Assembly (NCBI GenBank): GCA_964440735.1
Contig: CAYTTK010000051.1
Location: forward strand, 1-17,440
DNA: 17,440 nucleotides
Direction: 5' to 3'
Origin: CAZBWE01 sp964440735
GTDB lineage: Bacteria; Planctomycetota; Phycisphaerae; Sedimentisphaerales; Anaerobacaceae
Under the pieces are notes generated by a model. The model had not been told where the DNA came from, did no database searches, and saw only the letters and a program-made list of their open reading frames with translations. Shown here one piece after another: positions 14,970-17,440 of this stretch. The position numbers and the translations under genes were made by a program. The number at the start of each line of letters is the position of its first letter. Position 1 is the stretch's first letter.

Positions 14970-16052
14970 TTAATTGATTGACCGGTCATAGTCAACAAAA
15001 AAGTCTTTGTTGTCTTTGAATTGCATTTTACCGTCTATATGGTTTCCCGGCAGATGTGCGCCGATTAGATGTATTACGGCCCCCGGTAAAGATGCGAGCA
15101 ACCAAACAAATCTCTGAGAAAGAGCAAGGGCAAGAGCCGAGTCTTCAGCAACGCCGGCAAACTTAATAAATAGCACCATAAGCATCCCTTCGACCACGAC
15201 AGCACCACCGATACTAACAGGCACAGCTCCTAATACCCAAGTCAGAGTGAAAAACACATAGTAATATTTGATGCTTGCGGTAATACCCAGACTTCGCCCA
15301 ACAAACCAGAAACCGGTAATTGCCATAAGCTGCAATAAAAAAGTTAACCCAAATGCTGTCAGCAAAGTGAGAGGATTTTTGCAGTAAAGAAAGATAGCTT
15401 TTTTGAACTTCTGGGTTATTCTTAAAGCACGGCTGCCAATATACAAGCAGACCTTTCTTAGCATAGCCCGGCTTTTTGCGTGCAACAAAAGCCCACAGGA
15501 AATCATCGCTATAAAGACAAACAACCAAATAAAAATCATCCTATGTTCTGTGACAAAGTTTAATAAACCGAAATCCTGCCGAGCGCTTATAGCAAGTGTC
15601 TCACCTCTTAGAAAAATCGCATAGAAAAAAACGGCTATTATCAGCGTGCTTAACAATCCAACGACCCTATCGACAAACACGCATAAAACCGCTTCGAACC
15701 TTTTATCGGTGTGCCTGGTAACATACCACGCCCGAATCAAGTCGCCACCGACAGAACCAGGCATACAATTATTGTAGAACAATCCCAAAAAATGAAGTTT
15801 GACAGAAGAGAAAAAAGGTATGAATATCGATTGAGACCGCAGCAGCAACCACCAGCGTAATCCAACTAAAATCTGAGAAACAACAAATATAATCAGTGAA
15901 AGCGCAAAAACAGCAAGATTAATTTCCGTCAATTTTCGCCATCTTTGCTGCTGGCTGGCCCAGATAATAGCAATGATAACTCCTGCAGCAACAAAGCAAA
16001 TGCGAAACAACACAAATAAAAGCTTAGCTTTTTTTCCCTTAACATCAGCCAT
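14970..16052 (-). CDS. Flippase-like / lysylphosphatidylglycerol synthase TM-region (UPF0104) membrane protein
   Basis: Multi-pass inner-membrane protein of 360 residues with about eight hydrophobic segments. Family marks (numbering from this ATG): 'NNCMPGSVGGDLIRAWYV' (94-111), 'VFVDRVVGL' (125-133) and 'GAVPVSIGGAVVVEG' (275-289). Such proteins include the membrane part of MprF and glycan- or lipid-linked flippase-like proteins next to glycosyltransferases; the substrate here is unknown. The catalytic synthase domain of MprF is absent. The frame runs back to a GTG at 16100 without a ribosome binding site; the ATG at 16052 with GGA 11 bp upstream and a basic-then-hydrophobic N-terminus is preferred but not certain. 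The gene diverges from hisI. Confidence 0.85.
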   Translation of the reverse strand: MADVKGKKAKLLFVLFRICFVAAGVIIAIIWASQQQRWRKLTEINLAVFALSLIIFVVSQILVGLRWWLLLRSQSIFIPFFSSVKLHFLGLFYNNCMPGSVGGDLIRAWYVTRHTDKRFEAVLCVFVDRVVGLLSTLIIAVFFYAIFLRGETLAISARQDFGLLNFVTEHRMIFIWLFVFIAMISCGLLLHAKSRAMLRKVCLYIGSRALRITQKFKKAIFLYCKNPLTLLTAFGLTFLLQLMAITGFWFVGRSLGITASIKYYYVFFTLTWVLGAVPVSIGGAVVVEGMLMVLFIKFAGVAEDSALALALSQRFVWLLASLPGAVIHLIGAHLPGNHIDGKMQFKDNKDFFVDYDRSIN

Positions 16053-16111
16053 CGAAGCAAGTTTCCACAAATTATGACTTGTTTTCGGAGATAATAACAC
16101 GTAAATTGTTA

Positions 16112-16151
16112 ATTGACTATTGAAATATTGAAAAGAAAAATAACAGTCAAT
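16112..16151. promoter_or_regulatory. Divergent promoter region with inverted repeat ATTGACT...AGTCAAT
   Basis: ATTGACT (16112-16118) and AGTCAAT (16145-16151) are perfect inverted copies. Each arm supplies a TTGACT -35-like hexamer: rightward with AAAAAT 17 bp on (16136-16141) toward hisI, leftward with TATTTC 17 bp on (16122-16127) toward the flippase-like gene. The -10 matches are weak (4/6 and 3/6), so this is tentative. Confidence 0.3.
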
Positions 16152-16180
16152 AATAGAAAATAATTCATTGGAGTAACAAG

Positions 16181-16594
16181 GTGGCTACAAAAAAAAATAT
16201 CGAAGAAGGATTGGAATTTATCCCGCGATTTGATGACAAAGGCCTGATACCGGTCATAGCTCAGGATGCAGAGACCGGACAGGTGTTGATGGTCGCCTAT
16301 ATGAACCGCCAGGCACTTGATTTGACAATTAAAACCGGTTACGCCGTTTATTTCAGCAGGTCACGACAAAAATTGTGGAAAAAAGGCGAAGAAAGCGGCC
16401 ACACACAAAAAGTAAAACAAATACTCGTCGATTGCGACCAGGACTGCCTGATCCTAAAGGTATCTGTCGATGCCGGCCAATGTCACGTAGGTTACCAATC
16501 CTGCTTTTACCGTGCGCTAAAAAAGGGCAGCACCAAAGAGCTGAAATTCACCGAAAAAAAGGTATTCGACCCTGAAAAAATTTACAAAAAATAA
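16181..16594 (+). CDS. hisI: Phosphoribosyl-AMP cyclohydrolase HisI
   Basis: Third step of histidine biosynthesis: opens the purine ring of phosphoribosyl-AMP to give ProFAR. 137 residues, single-domain form without the HisE pyrophosphohydrolase part. Seen: 'VLMVAYMNRQALDLTIKTG' (35-53), 'YFSRSRQKLWKKGEESGHTQ' (57-76), the metal-binding 'DCDQDC' with Asp84, Asp86 and Asp88, and 'GQCHVGYQSCFYR' with Cys101 and Cys108, the zinc ligands of the family. It starts with GTG, supported by GGAG 7 bp upstream. No other his gene is in the window, so the pathway is scattered here. No clear terminator follows. Confidence 0.95.
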   Translation: MATKKNIEEGLEFIPRFDDKGLIPVIAQDAETGQVLMVAYMNRQALDLTIKTGYAVYFSRSRQKLWKKGEESGHTQKVKQILVDCDQDCLILKVSVDAGQCHVGYQSCFYRALKKGSTKELKFTEKKVFDPEKIYKK

Positions 16595-17039
16595 GCACAA
16601 ATTCAACAGCAAGCATCAAGGTATGTGCTTGATATAAAGAAAGTTACGAAATTTACGTTTTAACCGGTCCCAAAAAACCCTCTGTCCTATAATTTTTCCC
16701 TTGATACAACTGCGGCAAGATGATATACTTAAAATCCAGCAGATAATGGACTTAGCGGAAAGTAAGGAGAAGTGAGGAGTGGTAGTGACTTTTTAGTTTT
16801 TCTTCCATTTTTCTGGCTTTCCGCCAGTAAAGATTTATCGCATCATGACTGCGCTCAGAAAGCAGGAAATGCTAACTTTGTAAACTTAAGTGAGTAATTA
16901 TGTATAAAGCGTTAGTATTTCGATTTCACAAAAATGGTTTTTGTGGAGGATTAAATATGAGAGGATTAGTACTTGTTCGTTCCTTTCCTTTGTTACCCCG
17001 TATGCAACTTAATTTATAATATTTTCGGAGGATTTAACA
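16595..17039 (+). other. 445-bp non-coding region before the secreted-protein gene
   Basis: No recognised gene. Visible elements: alternative hairpins CAAGCA/TGCTTG (16610-16631) and ATCAAG/CTTGAT (16615-16633), which share bases and lack a T-run; a purine-rich stretch with repeated GGAG (16757-16780); a pyrimidine-rich stretch (16789-16812) followed by the short hairpin CTGGC-TTTCC-GCCAG (16813-16827); TATAAA at 16903-16908 with TTGTAA 19 bp upstream; and a 20-codon ORF at 16957-17019. The length suggests a regulated leader for the gene at 17040, but I do not match it to a known riboswitch class. Confidence 0.4.
16957..17019 (+). CDS. Possible 20-codon leader ORF with strong ribosome binding site
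   Basis: ATG at 16957, stop TAA at 17017-17019, product MRGLVLVRSFPLLPRMQLNL. GGAGG (16945-16949) lies 7 bp before the ATG, an optimal spacing. The start region GGAGGATTaaatATG is nearly the same as GGAGGATTtaacaATG of the next gene, 20 bp downstream. It could be a translated leader peptide, or one of two start regions made by a small duplication. I recognise no family. Confidence 0.35.
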   Translation: MRGLVLVRSFPLLPRMQLNL

Positions 17040-17440
17040 ATGAAACAGTCAAAATTTATGTTAACAAAAATACTAACAACTGTGTTTCTCTGTCTATTGT
17101 TGATGAGTTTTACCGCAAATAGTGCATTTGCAACTAACACATGGATTGGAGGAGTAGGCTACTGGAATGTGCCTACTAATTGGTCTAGTGGTATTCCGAA
17201 TGATACTGAAGATGCCAAAATTGTCACCGAAGGCGATATATGTACGGTGTATACCAATGTCCCAGCTATGATCAGCTATAAGATCGCTATAGCCCGAGAC
17301 GCGACGTTGGTGATTGACACAGGTGGATATCTCAAGAGCGGTAAGGAGCTGAAGGTCGGCGATGCCAGCGCATCAGGAGTAGGTTCTGACATAGGCTATT
17401 TAATTCTGAAGGGCGGACAGCTCGACATATCAGGTACTGG
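17040..17440 (+). CDS. Secreted surface protein, N-terminal part (gene continues beyond window)
   Basis: 133 codons are visible and open to the window edge. The first 31 residues are a Sec signal peptide: basic MKQSKFMLTK, hydrophobic ILTTVFLCLLLMSF, then 'ANSAFA' with likely cleavage after Ala31. The mature part starts 'TNTWIGGVGYWNVPTNWSSGIPND', a pattern I know from planctomycete and related secreted beta-helix or autotransporter-like proteins, which often end in a PEP-CTERM or dockerin signal; the end is not visible. 'LVIDTGGYLKSGKELKVGD' and 'GYLILKGGQLDISGT' are short repeating beta-strand units rich in Gly, consistent with a right-handed beta-helix. Strong GGAGG (17026-17030) 9 bp before the ATG. 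The start choice is clear. Function unknown; an adhesin, polysaccharide-binding or sheath role is possible. Confidence 0.8.
   Translation, partial: MKQSKFMLTKILTTVFLCLLLMSFTANSAFATNTWIGGVGYWNVPTNWSSGIPNDTEDAKIVTEGDICTVYTNVPAMISYKIAIARDATLVIDTGGYLKSGKELKVGDASASGVGSDIGYLILKGGQLDISGT

Noticed and set aside
16610..16633. Hairpin after hisI as intrinsic terminator
   Set aside because: Two alternative 6-bp stems exist but neither is GC-rich and no T-run follows.
16772..16897. 41-codon ORF starting with GTG in the gap after hisI
   Set aside because: The AAGGAG is only 2 bp from the GTG, the product is not recognised, and the ORF crosses a hairpin and a pyrimidine tract that look non-coding.
16595..17039. 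Riboswitch such as cyclic di-GMP type I before the secreted-protein gene
   Set aside because: None of the conserved core sequences of that class could be found by eye; only short unspecific hairpins are present.
1..17440. CRISPR array, insertion sequence, prophage or tRNA gene
   Set aside because: No regularly spaced direct repeats, transposase, integrase, terminal inverted repeats or tRNA-like cloverleaf were seen on either strand.

Overview
The window looks like chromosomal DNA of a Gram-negative-type, free-living bacterium. My best guess is a planctomycete of the Phycisphaerae type, but this is an inference from gene content, not from a marker gene. The supporting signs are an LPS/Kdo pathway (kdsC plus an LptC/OstA-like protein), a very long spermidine-synthase-like membrane protein fused to TPRs, a PTS branch with no transporter, moderate GC with AT-rich intergenic repeats, and a secreted protein with the 'tWxGGxGxWNxxxNWSSGxPN' start common in planctomycete surface proteins.

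Layout. Positions 1-2099 (+) hold the end of an acyl-CoA dehydrogenase and a HAD phosphatase/mutase. Positions 2109-5333 (-) form an envelope block: a small entericidin-like lipoprotein that automated ORF cut-offs would miss, a 796-residue LptC/OstA-like periplasmic protein, and KdsC. Positions 5498-7735 (-) hold RNase G/E and a DUF2344 'radical SAM-linked' protein, a pairing known from other phyla. Positions 7953-11066 (-) encode the membrane/spermidine synthase/TPR fusion. Positions 11126-14871 (-) read, in transcription order, DUF502 membrane protein, hibernation factor HPF, PTS EIIA (PtsN type), HPr and Enzyme I: a phosphorelay without any EIIB/EIIC. Positions 14970-16052 (-) encode a flippase-like membrane protein, divergent from hisI (16181-16594, +). 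A 445-bp non-coding stretch follows, containing a 20-codon ORF with a strong ribosome binding site, and then a secreted protein that runs off the window.

How the genes may work together. KdsC makes free Kdo for LPS. The LptC/OstA-like protein probably belongs to LPS transport, and the lipoprotein is also an envelope component. The EI-HPr-EIIA set would pass phosphate from PEP to a regulatory EIIA, next to HPF, as in the rpoN-hpf-ptsN neighbourhood of proteobacteria. The rest are housekeeping genes with no obvious shared pathway.

I do not see a clear new defence, mobile or biosynthetic system. The most interesting points are the single-chain LptC/OstA-like protein with duplicated CxC-bearing blocks, a dRS3-like palindrome captured in frame inside the acyl-CoA dehydrogenase, the hidden entericidin-like gene with its own promoter, the transporter-less PTS-hpf operon, and the short ORF ahead of the secreted protein.
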